DNA of 64,000 nucleotides from Pollutibacter soli (GTDB lineage Bacteria > Bacteroidota > Bacteroidia > Chitinophagales > Chitinophagaceae). Every line of letters starts with the position of its first letter. Position 1 is the first letter of the stretch. A program made the position numbers and the translations under genes. The notes beneath the pieces were generated by a model. The model had not been told where the DNA came from, ran no database searches, and was given only the letters and a program-made list of their open reading frames with translations. Where the stretch lies: assembly GCA_029269725.1 (NCBI GenBank), contig JARJHS010000005.1:62001-126000 (forward strand), read 5' to 3'. Positions 44,596 through 53,739 of the stretch are shown here, one piece after another.

Positions 44596-46383
44596 TCAGT
44601 ATTCATCGATCTTCAGCTTTCGCAGCCTTGATAATATTTCACTGCGCGTACGCTTGAAATGATAGGCCAGCTCATCGACTTCGTATAATTCGTCGACATA
44701 CATTCTTTTAAGATCCGAATCCTGATCGGAAGTCCACGGCTTTTTTGCCGCAGATGATTTCTGTTTGCTCGCAGCACGATCATATGTTTTATTTACAAAC
44801 CGTTCTGAAAACCTGCTTTTTGCGAAATTTTTAAAATCGGGCTGATTCTGCATAGCATCAAGACCCGTTGGCTTTGGTTTCAATACTTCGATGAACTCAG
44901 ATTTCGGAAAATTCTGCGGAACAAAAATATCCGGAATGCGTAGCCGATTTTTTGCGCGCGTTACGGCCACATATAGAAGATTAACTTCTTCATTCAATCT
45001 CGGAATATTCGGAGGGTTTTTTTTGTCCTCCATCAATCGTTTCAATCTTTCTTCTGTAATAAAATCATCCGAAAGTTTTACAACATCGTACTCCATTCCT
45101 TTGCAGCGATGTACTGTTGAAAAAATCATGTCAGCTTTATCTTTTTCATCGTCGCTTACATGGCGTTCTTTGATCGTCCGGAGGATATCTGGAATTCTAT
45201 TTCCGTATTCGCGAACAATATTCACCATCATTCCTAATTGCATGTCTTCTGTTTTCTCCACATAATCTTCCAAATCTTTTAATGATTTCATTTGCTTAAT
45301 CAGTTTATCCCTGATATAGTCAAATTTGTAGTTATATAGATTCAGCACATCATATAATGAAGCACCTTCGTCGGCATACGTATAAGAATGAATATTTCCT
45401 TCAAAATACAATCGTTGGTTTTTTACATTTCCTTCTACAAAATTGATGGCCTCGAGAAGCAAACCGAGGTTCGTTCTTGCCAAAGTTGCTTTTGAAGTCA
45501 GCGACTGTTGTGTACCTTTGCCAAACAGCTTTGCGTTCGACGAACCTCCCAGAATGCTTTTCAATTTTAATACCTCCATCGCAAGATTGGCAATGTCCTG
45601 GTGAAACCGAAAACTCGTACTCAGATTGAAAGAAGGAAAGCGCGTTTGCTCGAGAGAATTCACCGCATAACGCCATCCGTATATTTGCTGATGTGTGTCA
45701 CCAACAATCAGTTTGATTGCTTTTTGCTTCAAAAAAATATCCAGCATCGCAGGCGAAGCATCTTGTCCCTCATCAAATAAGATGTAATCAAATGGAAGTT
45801 CGGGAGCTGCCAATTGAAATTTTTTCAGATAAAAATCGTGTGATATTTCAATTTCTGCTCTATCCATTTTTGCCAGGAGGGAGCGGGTCTGGGATTGTAT
45901 CTCATTATAAAACTGCCTTACAAAAGTTTTCGCCTTTTCATCAGACACAGCATCGAGATAATTCAATTCCTGTACTTTTTCTTTGTTGCTGTTACAGAAA
46001 TAAGTAAGGTATTTATTGATATGATTGGCGACGATGTATTCTGCATGTTGCTCGCTGCCTGGTTGCAGGTTGAGCAACTCCGCAATTTCACTGGTCTTAT
46101 AGCCCTGTGCTTTTACCTGATATTTACTTTGATAAACTATGTACCTGAATGCGAGTGAATGAGCTGTTTCAACCTTAACATTAGTTATACCTCGCTCCGC
46201 AAATTTCCGCGCAGCCTCCATTTTTACAGATTTGTTAAAAGCCAGGTACAAAATTCTGGAGCTTGCCGGTCTTGAGCGTGCGAATTCTATTACAGTGGTC
46301 GTTTTGCCTGAACCAGCAACAGCATTAATCTTAATATTTCCCGATGACGCTATAATCGCCTTCTGTTCTTCCGTTAAGTTCAT
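44596..46383 (-). CDS. UvrD/Rep-like superfamily 1 helicase
   Basis: A 595-residue ATP-dependent DNA helicase or nuclease subunit. Motifs: INAVAGSGKTTTVIEFA (Walker A), ILFDEGQDASPAMLD (Walker B; DEGQD), VGDTHQQIYGWR (motif III), FSTVHRCKGMEYDVVKL (motif V) and LLYVAVTRAKNRL (motif VI). It is shorter than UvrD (~720) and ends in a basic, helical tail (KKPWTSDQDSDLKRMYVDEL) that looks like a SANT/Myb-type DNA-binding add-on. Role may be repair or a defence-type helicase. A good -7 box lies 23 bp upstream; no partner gene is adjacent. Confidence 0.9.
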   Translation of the reverse strand: MNLTEEQKAIIASSGNIKINAVAGSGKTTTVIEFARSRPASSRILYLAFNKSVKMEAARKFAERGITNVKVETAHSLAFRYIVYQSKYQVKAQGYKTSEIAELLNLQPGSEQHAEYIVANHINKYLTYFCNSNKEKVQELNYLDAVSDEKAKTFVRQFYNEIQSQTRSLLAKMDRAEIEISHDFYLKKFQLAAPELPFDYILFDEGQDASPAMLDIFLKQKAIKLIVGDTHQQIYGWRYAVNSLEQTRFPSFNLSTSFRFHQDIANLAMEVLKLKSILGGSSNAKLFGKGTQQSLTSKATLARTNLGLLLEAINFVEGNVKNQRLYFEGNIHSYTYADEGASLYDVLNLYNYKFDYIRDKLIKQMKSLKDLEDYVEKTEDMQLGMMVNIVREYGNRIPDILRTIKERHVSDDEKDKADMIFSTVHRCKGMEYDVVKLSDDFITEERLKRLMEDKKNPPNIPRLNEEVNLLYVAVTRAKNRLRIPDIFVPQNFPKSEFIEVLKPKPTGLDAMQNQPDFKNFAKSRFSERFVNKTYDRAASKQKSSAAKKPWTSDQDSDLKRMYVDELYEVDELAYHFKRTRSEILSRLRKLKIDEY

Positions 46384-46405
46384 TTCTTCTTTTTCCGCAG
46401 AAATA

Positions 46406-46413
46406 CAAAATTA
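46406..46413 (-). promoter_or_regulatory. -7 promoter box of the UvrD-like helicase
   Basis: TAATTTTG on the minus strand fits TAnnTTTG exactly. It ends 22 nt upstream of the ATG at 46383, so the leader would be about 15-18 nt. No -33 TTG seen. Confidence 0.5.
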
Positions 46414-46479
46414 GTTGATTCCTGCAGCTGAAAGGAAAGATTGCACCGTTTAATTCACCGGAAAAAAGAGAAAAAGACA

Positions 46480-46870
46480 TTATTGCTTAAAATAGATTGC
46501 ATTGCCAAATATTCTGCCAAAACTACTTACAAACATATCCTGTTGTTGACTTAGAACATAGTGATTAAAATAAAGAGGCTGATGGCAATGACGCACAAAG
46601 TCAGGCGGGTTTCCCGATATGGTCTGATTTTTCTGCAAACTATCATCGCTATGAAGCATAAGTAGCCAATTCCCTGATCCATTTACCTGTTGAATAACTT
46701 GATCTCATCCACGATCCTGATGAAAATGTAAAGTCGCCATTGCGGAAAAGTTCCAACTCAATTGTCTGAAACGGACGATGATATTTCCATTTGCCCTTAA
46801 GATTTCCATTTGCAGACTTATTGCTTCTGGAACCTTTTCCTATAGCCAGGTCGATATCAGATAGTGACAA
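46480..46870 (-). pseudogene. Lipocalin-like hypothetical gene with one frameshift
   Basis: Frame 1 (TTG at 46870) encodes GNLKGKWKYHRPFQTIELEL, FRNGDFTFSSGSWMRSSYST then GKW and stops at 46649. A second frame continues in the same sense (NWLLMLHSDDSLQKNQTISG, later FVSSFGRIFGNAIYFKQ) to a stop at 46480. Joined at about 46670 they give a lipocalin-like GKW ... W motif, as in small Bacteroidota lipoproteins. The start is not clear either, so the 5' end may be lost. The gap 46871-47050 holds nothing else. Confidence 0.45.
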
Positions 46871-47050
46871 AACAGCCTGGTCGTCCGATACATATCGTTT
46901 AATTTTTCACCTGCATCCAATTAAGCAGAAGCGTGCGAATGACTATAAGATGGTGGAACAGGTTCTCATCATTAAAGATTCGGTACTATTAATAAAACAA
47001 TAAAAAGTGATGCAAGAAAATAACGGTAATAACATCTTAAGAAATTATCG

Positions 47051-47635
47051 TCAGCTGAAAATCTTTTGCCACCAGCTGAGTTTGTTTCTCTCTGGTGAAT
47101 TTTGGCTGATTTTATTCGCTGCGATTTTTTTTTGTCTGAATCGTTCAACAATTTCTTCTGTGGGTAGTTGCAGTGCGCGCGTAGCATTATAGGCGACAAG
47201 ATATTCTTCATGTTCTCGCAGGTCATGGAGAATTTTATTTGTTCGCTCATTGTCAAAATCAGGTAAAGTGTAAATGATATCAATCAGGTGTGTACTATTC
47301 CATTGGTTCTTAATTTCGCGCTCAACAATATCAATCATCTGTTCATCTTTACAGATGTTGAAAATGGCATGCGCAGTAATCACTTTTCCATAAGAGCTGG
47401 CACGGTACAGTAAATTGTATAGTGACGGTAATGCATTCTGTGATCGGATATATCCGAGAGCGGATACGGGCCAGAAATCATCTTTGCTGAGATGACTAAT
47501 CAATTCCATTTCAGCAACCGCCAATTCAGTTGCATCGAGTTTGTCGAGCAGGTATAAAGGCGGACCATCTTTCCTGGTTTCCCAGCTGCTGGCGTACAAA
47601 AAATCATTCCGAAAATTATCGAGCGCTATCGACAT
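47051..47635 (-). CDS. HEAT-repeat-like protein
   Basis: A 194-residue soluble protein made of repeated helix pairs: AVAEMELISHLSKDDFWPVS, ALGYIRSQNALPSLYNLLYR, ITAHAIFNICKDEQMIDIVE, VAYNATRALQLPTEEIVERF. This is a HEAT/PBS-lyase-like repeat array that binds proteins or nucleic acids. The basic C-terminus ends SWWQKIFS. Function unknown; alone in its transcription unit. Confidence 0.8.
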   Translation of the reverse strand: MSIALDNFRNDFLYASSWETRKDGPPLYLLDKLDATELAVAEMELISHLSKDDFWPVSALGYIRSQNALPSLYNLLYRASSYGKVITAHAIFNICKDEQMIDIVEREIKNQWNSTHLIDIIYTLPDFDNERTNKILHDLREHEEYLVAYNATRALQLPTEEIVERFRQKKIAANKISQNSPERNKLSWWQKIFS

Positions 47636-48059
47636 GAATTGAATTGCGATCAGAAATTAATAACTATTGCGTGTTATTTGAAATTTATTTTTTGTGATAT
47701 TTTTTCACGCAACATCGGTCGCCGGCAAACAATTCTTTTTGCATCAATTCTTTTGGATTAAGAAAAAACCAACTATAAAAGTTTGCATCTTCTTCACATG
47801 CGATCCTGAATTGCCAAACCTCGCCGTGCCCGTAAGTAACAACAAATGCACCGGCGAGACAGTCTGTCGATTTTCGGAAAAATCCGCCAGGTATCCGATA
47901 CTTGAAAGTATCGGATACCTGGCAGCTTTCAGCAAATTCTAAAGGATTTTTGGATTTTCCAACGTGTTTTTCCCCATGGGAAATGTATTATTCCTTTTAC
48001 TGATTGCAGTATTTCACATGGAATATCCGGCGAAGTTGTTTTTGAAATTGCCGTTTTGC
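47636..48059. other. Intergenic region with an 18-bp-arm perfect palindrome
   Basis: About 420 bases without a gene. The only clear structure is the palindrome at 47886-47923 described separately. Frames on both strands over it are mirror images and not genes. Confidence 0.5.
47886..47923. repeat. Perfect 38-bp palindrome GCCAGGTATCCGATACTT
   Basis: GCCAGGTATCCGATACTT (47886-47903), two bases GA, then its exact reverse complement (47906-47923). Arms are 18 bp with no mismatch, so the element must be recent or under selection. No T tract, so a simple terminator is less likely. Possibly a member of a dispersed repeat family. Confidence 0.85.
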
Positions 48060-49376
48060 CTAACGTCGGTTCCTCTCATTCTTCTTTACGTTTTCCACCA
48101 CAGCTTCACCCACTTTTTTGCCAAGCACTAACGCAACTTCATTATCCGTTCTGAAATGAATCCCGCCCTGGAACCTTGATTCTGCACCATCTTTTGCCAT
48201 TTTGTAAAACTCCGCTGAATCTGCGGGAAAAAAATAGGAATAAACTTCTGCCATAACAGCACCTATTGCTGCATGACCTGAAGGATATCCCGGAAAAGGC
48301 GGAGTGAAAAATAACGGTGGCGTATAGGTGGTGTCGTATTGAGAAGGGCGGATACCCCAGTAAGCGTATTTCGCGTCCCAGCAGGATATGAAACCATCAT
48401 GCATTCCGATGGCGACGGTAGCATAAATTTTTGCGGCGAGCGGAGGATTAAGGTGATAATTGTATTCCATGAGTTTTCTGTTGAGCAAGTCATCCCAGGG
48501 TGAACCTGCTCCAAATAGAAAAGCATTTGCCTGGGAGCGGAAATTCGTTTTGTAGTTTTTCAGCTCGGCCATGTCTTTTGCAAAATCAGGTGGCGGGCCA
48601 GGACGAAACTGGCTGCCACTGTCGAGGACAACTGTTTTGTTATAGCCGCCCGTGGGGTACATCGGATTCTTACCTCTCCACAATCCAGGCTTGTCAGGGA
48701 TTTTACCGTCCCAGACCCTGGTTGTTGCGTAGTTTTTGGTGTATTCAATTTCGGCTTCAGCAATAGTTTTGCCCAGTTCAAATCCCTTTCTCGTGTCTTC
48801 AGGAAAGGCAACACCTGCAGCAATCCGCGAAGCCATTGCACGTTGAGCAAGTTTTGAAACGGAATCTTTCAACTGGGGATAGAAATGCGAGAGGATGGTT
48901 ACAGCAACACCTGCGGCTACTGAATGTTCACAAGGGTAGGATGGACTTTCTCCAATCAAAATCATCCGTTGAATTCTTTTATCTGCCTGGTAGGGACGTG
49001 GACGTTTAACCGAGTATTTGGTATCCCAGGCGGCAATAGTTGCATCATAAATGGCAACATTCAGCAGCATGAATGGAAGCGGACCAGTTTTAGGAATGTT
49101 TTCCATCCAGACACCATTGATCAGTTCCTGCCAGCGAAAACCCGGTGAGCCCGTATTCCAATAGAGAATATCGCGACGTTGATCAGCAGTCAGGTTTTTC
49201 TGAATAGAGATCACTTCATCAATCTCTTTTTTGTTGTTTTCAGGTGGAGAAAGTCTGTAGCTTTTCCCGGACGGGATAAACCATGTTACCCAATTACCGG
49301 CACCGGGCTCCGTTTGAGCCTTTACGTGAGTATAGCCGAAAGTCAGAACGGCGAGCATTAGAATCGTCCTTTTCAT
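48060..49376 (-). CDS. Vanadium-dependent haloperoxidase / PAP2-type phosphatase superfamily protein, secreted
   Basis: A 438-residue protein with a signal peptide (MKRTILMLAVLTFGYTHVKA). The anion-binding site of the superfamily is complete: KYAYWGIRP (Kx6RP), GYPSGHAA (PSGH) and SRFQGGIHFRTD (SRx5Hx3D). An earlier repeat-like stretch, KRPRPYQ and YPCEHSVAAG, fits the doubled helix bundle of bacterial haloperoxidase-like proteins. Members either oxidise halides with vanadate and peroxide or act as acid phosphatases; residues alone do not decide. Confidence 0.9.
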   Translation of the reverse strand: MKRTILMLAVLTFGYTHVKAQTEPGAGNWVTWFIPSGKSYRLSPPENNKKEIDEVISIQKNLTADQRRDILYWNTGSPGFRWQELINGVWMENIPKTGPLPFMLLNVAIYDATIAAWDTKYSVKRPRPYQADKRIQRMILIGESPSYPCEHSVAAGVAVTILSHFYPQLKDSVSKLAQRAMASRIAAGVAFPEDTRKGFELGKTIAEAEIEYTKNYATTRVWDGKIPDKPGLWRGKNPMYPTGGYNKTVVLDSGSQFRPGPPPDFAKDMAELKNYKTNFRSQANAFLFGAGSPWDDLLNRKLMEYNYHLNPPLAAKIYATVAIGMHDGFISCWDAKYAYWGIRPSQYDTTYTPPLFFTPPFPGYPSGHAAIGAVMAEVYSYFFPADSAEFYKMAKDGAESRFQGGIHFRTDNEVALVLGKKVGEAVVENVKKNERNRR

Positions 49377-49808
49377 ATTTTTTTGTTTTCTGGTACAAGA
49401 ATATATCGTTGCTTGTTTCTGCAGATCGCCTGGTCTATGAACAGCTGTTTTGTGTCAACGAAAAACGCCCTACACATGCCTGATGATGGTGTTGGCGTGA
49501 AGACCTCATGTGTAGTAATTTTTGCGGCAACATCGCAAATATGAAATTATCCCATCACGCTTCGCAACCCGTGCTTCGGTCGATGCTCAGACAATGCATG
49601 CCGTCTCTCCGGAATCGTCATTCTGTCCTGAGTCTTGTGTTTTTATTTTTGTTGGTGTTCCCGGTAGTACCTCATGTGTAATAACTTTTGCAGGAACAGC
49701 GGCAAGTGTCAATCCGCCCCCGACATCCGTTGACCTAAATCCTTCATTCGTAGACGTTCGAACAATTAATCGGAAGTTTTTGACGACATTTATCGCCTAA
49801 TCTGGCAG
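49377..49808. repeat. Intergenic region with two diverged copies of a ~52-bp repeat
   Basis: Copy 1 (49484-49535) and copy 2 (49651-49703) both read GGTGTT-...-ACCTCATGTGTARTAAYTTTTGC followed by GGNACA-like ends. They contain the TTGGTGTT core of the hairpin family. The frame at 49522-49800 spans the region and has no family features, so no gene is called. Confidence 0.5.
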
Positions 49809-50849
49809 ATGATATTTCCCGTCGACAAAACCCGTTTCAAACTTTTTCTCCGGATCGGTCTGATCTATTTACTCATTTCTTTATTCGCTGATTTTGTATC
49901 GAATCATGACAGGTTCTGGAACAGGTATTTTGTGCTCAATATCTGGCAGGCATTATTTGTAATGCCCCTGGCATATAATTTCTACGAAAACCTCGTACCC
50001 AAAATCACCAGGAAAAGAATGCTGAATTCACTGGCGATATTATTTGGTCAGCTGGTGTTGTTTTCGTTTGTGCATTACCTATGGTATCAATTGGGCCTGA
50101 CTTTACAACTCTATGCGCCACCGAAAGAACCAGGAAGCATTGGTCATCAGATCGGCGATAACCTTGGTGATAGCATTGGCGCCATTCTTTTCTTCGGCAT
50201 CCTGCGTCATATTTACGATTACCGGAAATTAAAAATCATGGCTCAGCAGCTGCGGATTGAGAAGCAGGCGGCGGAACTTAATTATCTTAAATCACAAACC
50301 AATCCACATTTTCTTTTCAATACGCTGAACAATATTTATTCGCTTGCCCGCGACAAATCCGATCTGGCACCAGAATCTATTATGCGTCTGTCAAAGATTT
50401 TGCGATACATGCTTTATGAAACCAGCGGAAATTTCATTGCTATAGAACAGGAGTTGAAAATAATTGCTGACTATATCGAACTGGAAAAACTACGTTATGA
50501 TGAATCGCTGAGTATCGGTTTTAAGTATGATGTAGAGGATATGAAGCAGGCTTTACCGCCATTGCTGCTCATTCCGTTGGTGGAGAACGCATTTAAACAT
50601 GGGGTATCGGAAACGCGAAGCAGGCCGTTTGTCGATATTTATCTTTCCGTCAATCAGCGTAAACTGAAATTTATGGTAAAGAATTCCGTGGACGGGATGC
50701 CTGACGAAAAAACTCCGAGAGAGAGTATCGGGTTAACAAATCTCCGCAGGCAGTTGCAATTACTTTATAAAGAATATGAACTGAATCTGGATCATAGTGC
50801 ATCTGTTTTCACTGCCGAACTAAAGATCAATCTTGCGAGCTATGTCTAA
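49809..50849 (+). CDS. LytS-like sensor histidine kinase
   Basis: A 346-residue membrane protein with four hydrophobic segments in residues ~10-140. The His-kinase domain begins with QTNPHFLFNTLNNIYSLARD (phospho-His in PHFLFN), followed by LRYMLYETSGNFIAIEQELK, YIELEKLRYDE and the ATP-binding N box LIPLVENAFKHG. No separate sensor domain, so the stimulus is probably detected in the membrane. The last 8 bp overlap the start of the LytTR regulator, its certain partner. Confidence 0.93.
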   Translation: MIFPVDKTRFKLFLRIGLIYLLISLFADFVSNHDRFWNRYFVLNIWQALFVMPLAYNFYENLVPKITRKRMLNSLAILFGQLVLFSFVHYLWYQLGLTLQLYAPPKEPGSIGHQIGDNLGDSIGAILFFGILRHIYDYRKLKIMAQQLRIEKQAAELNYLKSQTNPHFLFNTLNNIYSLARDKSDLAPESIMRLSKILRYMLYETSGNFIAIEQELKIIADYIELEKLRYDESLSIGFKYDVEDMKQALPPLLLIPLVENAFKHGVSETRSRPFVDIYLSVNQRKLKFMVKNSVDGMPDEKTPRESIGLTNLRRQLQLLYKEYELNLDHSASVFTAELKINLASYV

Positions 50850-51531
50850 GGTCAACTGCATCATCATTGAAGATGAACCGCTGGCGGTTAAGGTTCTTTC
50901 GGACTATATAAAGCAAACTCCTTTCCTCGAACTGCAGGCGAGTTTCAAGGATGCTATCCTCGCAACGGAATGGCTGCGTAATAACGACACTGAACTGATC
51001 TTCCTTGATATCCATCTGCCAAAGCTGAAAGGCATGGCATTCCTGAAAACGCTTACAGATCCGCCTGCAGTAATCATTACCACAGCATATCACCAGTATG
51101 CTGTGGAAGGTTTTGAATTGAATGTGACTGATTATTTACTGAAGCCAATCGAATATGAACGATTTCTTCAGGCTGTGAACAAAGTAAAAAGAGTAGAAAC
51201 GCAAAAAAATGCAGACTCTTCCGAATCAAACAGGGATTATCTCTTCATCAGTGTACAAAAGAAAAAAGTGAAATTGCTTTTTTCAGAAATCGTCTATATC
51301 GAAAGTCAGCGTGAATATATACGCGTGGTCACTACAAAAAAAGTATGGCTCACCAAAATGAGTACCAATGAAATTGAAGCGTTGCTACCTTCAAAGATCT
51401 TTAAAAGAATACATCGCTCATATATCATCTCAACGGATAAGATTGAATCCTACACCGCCGATTCGGTTGAACTTGGCGGAATCAGTATTCCTATCGGCAG
51501 GGGTTACAGAGATGTGATCGAGGGTTTGTGA
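50842..51531 (+). CDS. LytTR family response regulator
   Basis: A 229-residue protein from ATG 50842 (8-bp overlap with the kinase). The receiver domain has the phosphate site IFLDIHLPKLKG (Asp near residue 55), acidic pair IIEDEP, and Lys in DYLLKPIEYER. The LytTR DNA-binding domain covers residues ~130-229 (ISVQKKKVKLLFSEIVYIES, FKRIHRSYIISTDKIESYTA). It should bind direct repeats upstream of its target genes; targets are not shown here. Confidence 0.94.
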   Translation: MSKVNCIIIEDEPLAVKVLSDYIKQTPFLELQASFKDAILATEWLRNNDTELIFLDIHLPKLKGMAFLKTLTDPPAVIITTAYHQYAVEGFELNVTDYLLKPIEYERFLQAVNKVKRVETQKNADSSESNRDYLFISVQKKKVKLLFSEIVYIESQREYIRVVTTKKVWLTKMSTNEIEALLPSKIFKRIHRSYIISTDKIESYTADSVELGGISIPIGRGYRDVIEGL

Positions 51532-52350
51532 TCAGGAATATTGTATTTTTTTCAAAGCAGCATACAAATCCCGTGTAACCGGCCCGGGCTGACCATTACC
51601 AATAGTACGGCCATCAACTGCAAGGACCGGAATGATGAGTTTAGTGGTACTGGTGATAAAAACTTCTGCTGCATCATTAAGCATATCTATTGTGAGTACC
51701 GCCTCGTCCACCTGGAATTCTTTCAAGCCCAATAATTGCTTTCTTGTGATTCCGGGCAAGACGTGATTTGCGGGCGTAAGCGCTATCCCATCACGAGTGA
51801 CAATAAAAATATTAGTCCTTGGACATTCTCTTAATTCGTCGTTATAAAAATACAGCACATCATCTGCCCCTGCAGCCTTTACCTGCGGCTGTAGCCATAC
51901 GGCATTCAGATAATCGATCGTCTTTACATCGGGAAACTGGCGCTGGTATTCGAACGTTGTAATTTTCCAACCACGATCAAAAATCTCAGGATTGTATCTA
52001 AGGAAGGATTGTGAAATTACCAGATTGGGTCTTGTAATGGTATAGCCGTCATCGGAATCACCGCCTGTAAGATTGATCCGGATGCCTGAATCAGGCAATT
52101 TGTTCTTCCGCATCAATTGACTGATGATGTCGGTCAGTTCTTCCCGGTTATACGGTACTGGCAACCGCATGGTTTCCGCAGACTTATAAAACCGGTCAAG
52201 ATGATCTTCGAGGTGAAGAGGATGATCATTAACCGTCTTCAAAAAATCAAAGATCCCGTAGCCACGTTGCAAGCCGAGATCCTTTATGCCAATCTTTGCA
52301 TTGTCTGTATCAACAAATTCATCATTGACAAAACTAAAATTCTTTGACAT
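51532..52350 (-). CDS. Class IV aminotransferase (PLP-dependent)
   Basis: A 272-residue protein from ATG 52350 (nine codons inside the longest frame). Fold type IV features: FVNDEFVDTDNAKIGIKDLG, LQRGYGIFDFLKTVN, the PLP lysine in VKTIDYLNAVWLQP, ECPRTNIFIVTRDGI and LPGITRKQLL. It transaminates a branched-chain or D-amino acid, or lyses aminodeoxychorismate; members cannot be separated by sequence alone. Convergent with the LytTR gene: the stop codons are adjacent (51531/51532). Confidence 0.9.
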   Translation of the reverse strand: MSKNFSFVNDEFVDTDNAKIGIKDLGLQRGYGIFDFLKTVNDHPLHLEDHLDRFYKSAETMRLPVPYNREELTDIISQLMRKNKLPDSGIRINLTGGDSDDGYTITRPNLVISQSFLRYNPEIFDRGWKITTFEYQRQFPDVKTIDYLNAVWLQPQVKAAGADDVLYFYNDELRECPRTNIFIVTRDGIALTPANHVLPGITRKQLLGLKEFQVDEAVLTIDMLNDAAEVFITSTTKLIIPVLAVDGRTIGNGQPGPVTRDLYAALKKIQYS

Positions 52351-52434
52351 CAGCAACCTGTTTAATGCAATGCACAATAAATTGTTTACAAATGTGCATC
52401 AATTTGCGAGAGAATCATTTTCACTACAAGCGCC

Positions 52435-53739
52435 CTACTGATTAACGATATCAGTAGTCATGATCTGTTCGCTTAACAATTGATAGAATGCTTTCCAGAT
52501 CTGGTCCTCAGTAGCATTTGTACCTGCCTTTTTATTGACATATGCCTCAACCGCTTCGAGTCCATAATTGTAGTTGATCACATAAGTGCGATTGACTTTT
52601 ATGAAATCAATCGATTTTTTAGCTGTCTCCTCGTTGAGCAATCCATATTTCATCAGCCATTCGAGGGCCTGCGTTTCATTCATAGTACCGTTTATTAAAC
52701 CTCGAGCAACTTCATTACGAACATAATTCAGTTGCCCGCGTATTGCTGTTGCGCGGAAGTAGGCGGTGATGCCGGTTGTATCCAGGCCTGCGAGAGGCAA
52801 CAACACCTCTTTCGAAAATTGTATCCTGTCATCGCCCGGAAATGCGAGCTGAATACCATAGTTACCGCTGCCTTCTGCAATGAACGACTGCGGACTGAAT
52901 AAAGGATACATTGAAATTTCGATCAGGCCTTTTCCCTTGTACAGATTTTCTTCGAGCAACATATTGTACACGTGATGACCCGGGTAGCTTTCATGACTAC
53001 CGACATCAATCGCACGATCGATGAAAATGTTGATATCGGTATTAATCTGTATAAGACTATTGTAATTTCCTTTGTACCAGTTGTAGCCGCTCCAGGGTTT
53101 ATTGTTTACCAGTTCGAGTTCAAATCTTTCCTGACCCGGTAAAGTAAAATGTGCAAGTGTTCGTTTACGGCATTCCAGTATTGATGTTCTGAATACGGTA
53201 TCAATTTTATTTTTTGGAATGATGAACCGGTTGGCCAATTGCTGAAAGCGATCAAATATACTGCCGTTACCGGGTAGAATTTTATCGAGCTCATCGAGTT
53301 TTTGCTGAAATGTTTTCTCATCATATTTTGGGGCAGTAACTCCGAAAAGATCCTTTGCCTCAGTGTCGAAATCAGCATATTCACCGGAAAAGATTTTGAT
53401 TCTGCGTTCATATGCCTTAAGCTGCGCCAGCAACCATTTTGCTCTTGCAGAAACTGCAGCACTGGTATCACTGGTGATTTTTTGAAGTCTGGCAGATAGC
53501 GCAGTTACCTCATCTAAAAATTTCTGTTTCGGGAAAGCAGTATCGGCTTTCGTTTTGGGTTTCAACGAATCAGGGCCATAGTATGCGTCAACAAAACTTC
53601 CATCATACTGGCCGATGTCCAGTCCGAGACGAATATACTCTTCAGCGAGCTTGTTGATGTCAGGCGATTCAGTTTGCTTTGGAGAGCATGCTGCAACAAA
53701 GATGATTGCGGCGAAATAGAAGATGGTATTTTTAAACAC
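52435..53739 (-). CDS. DUF885-family (M32-like) peptidase, lipoprotein
   Basis: A 434-residue protein starting with GTG at 53739. The N-terminus FYFAAIIFVAACSPKQ is a lipoprotein signal (lipid Cys near residue 18). The zinc motif is GSHESYPGHHVYN (HExxPGHH), the DUF885 hallmark, with a downstream Glu in FIAEGSGNYG. Helical throughout. Members are metallopeptidases or DD-carboxypeptidase-like proteins; activity unproven. It lies on the outer face of a membrane. Confidence 0.88.
   Translation of the reverse strand: MFKNTIFYFAAIIFVAACSPKQTESPDINKLAEEYIRLGLDIGQYDGSFVDAYYGPDSLKPKTKADTAFPKQKFLDEVTALSARLQKITSDTSAAVSARAKWLLAQLKAYERRIKIFSGEYADFDTEAKDLFGVTAPKYDEKTFQQKLDELDKILPGNGSIFDRFQQLANRFIIPKNKIDTVFRTSILECRKRTLAHFTLPGQERFELELVNNKPWSGYNWYKGNYNSLIQINTDINIFIDRAIDVGSHESYPGHHVYNMLLEENLYKGKGLIEISMYPLFSPQSFIAEGSGNYGIQLAFPGDDRIQFSKEVLLPLAGLDTTGITAYFRATAIRGQLNYVRNEVARGLINGTMNETQALEWLMKYGLLNEETAKKSIDFIKVNRTYVINYNYGLEAVEAYVNKKAGTNATEDQIWKAFYQLLSEQIMTTDIVNQ

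Noticed and set aside
49522-49800. 92-aa plus-strand frame
   Set aside because: Low-complexity Ser/Pro/Thr composition over a repeat region; no start signals and no match.
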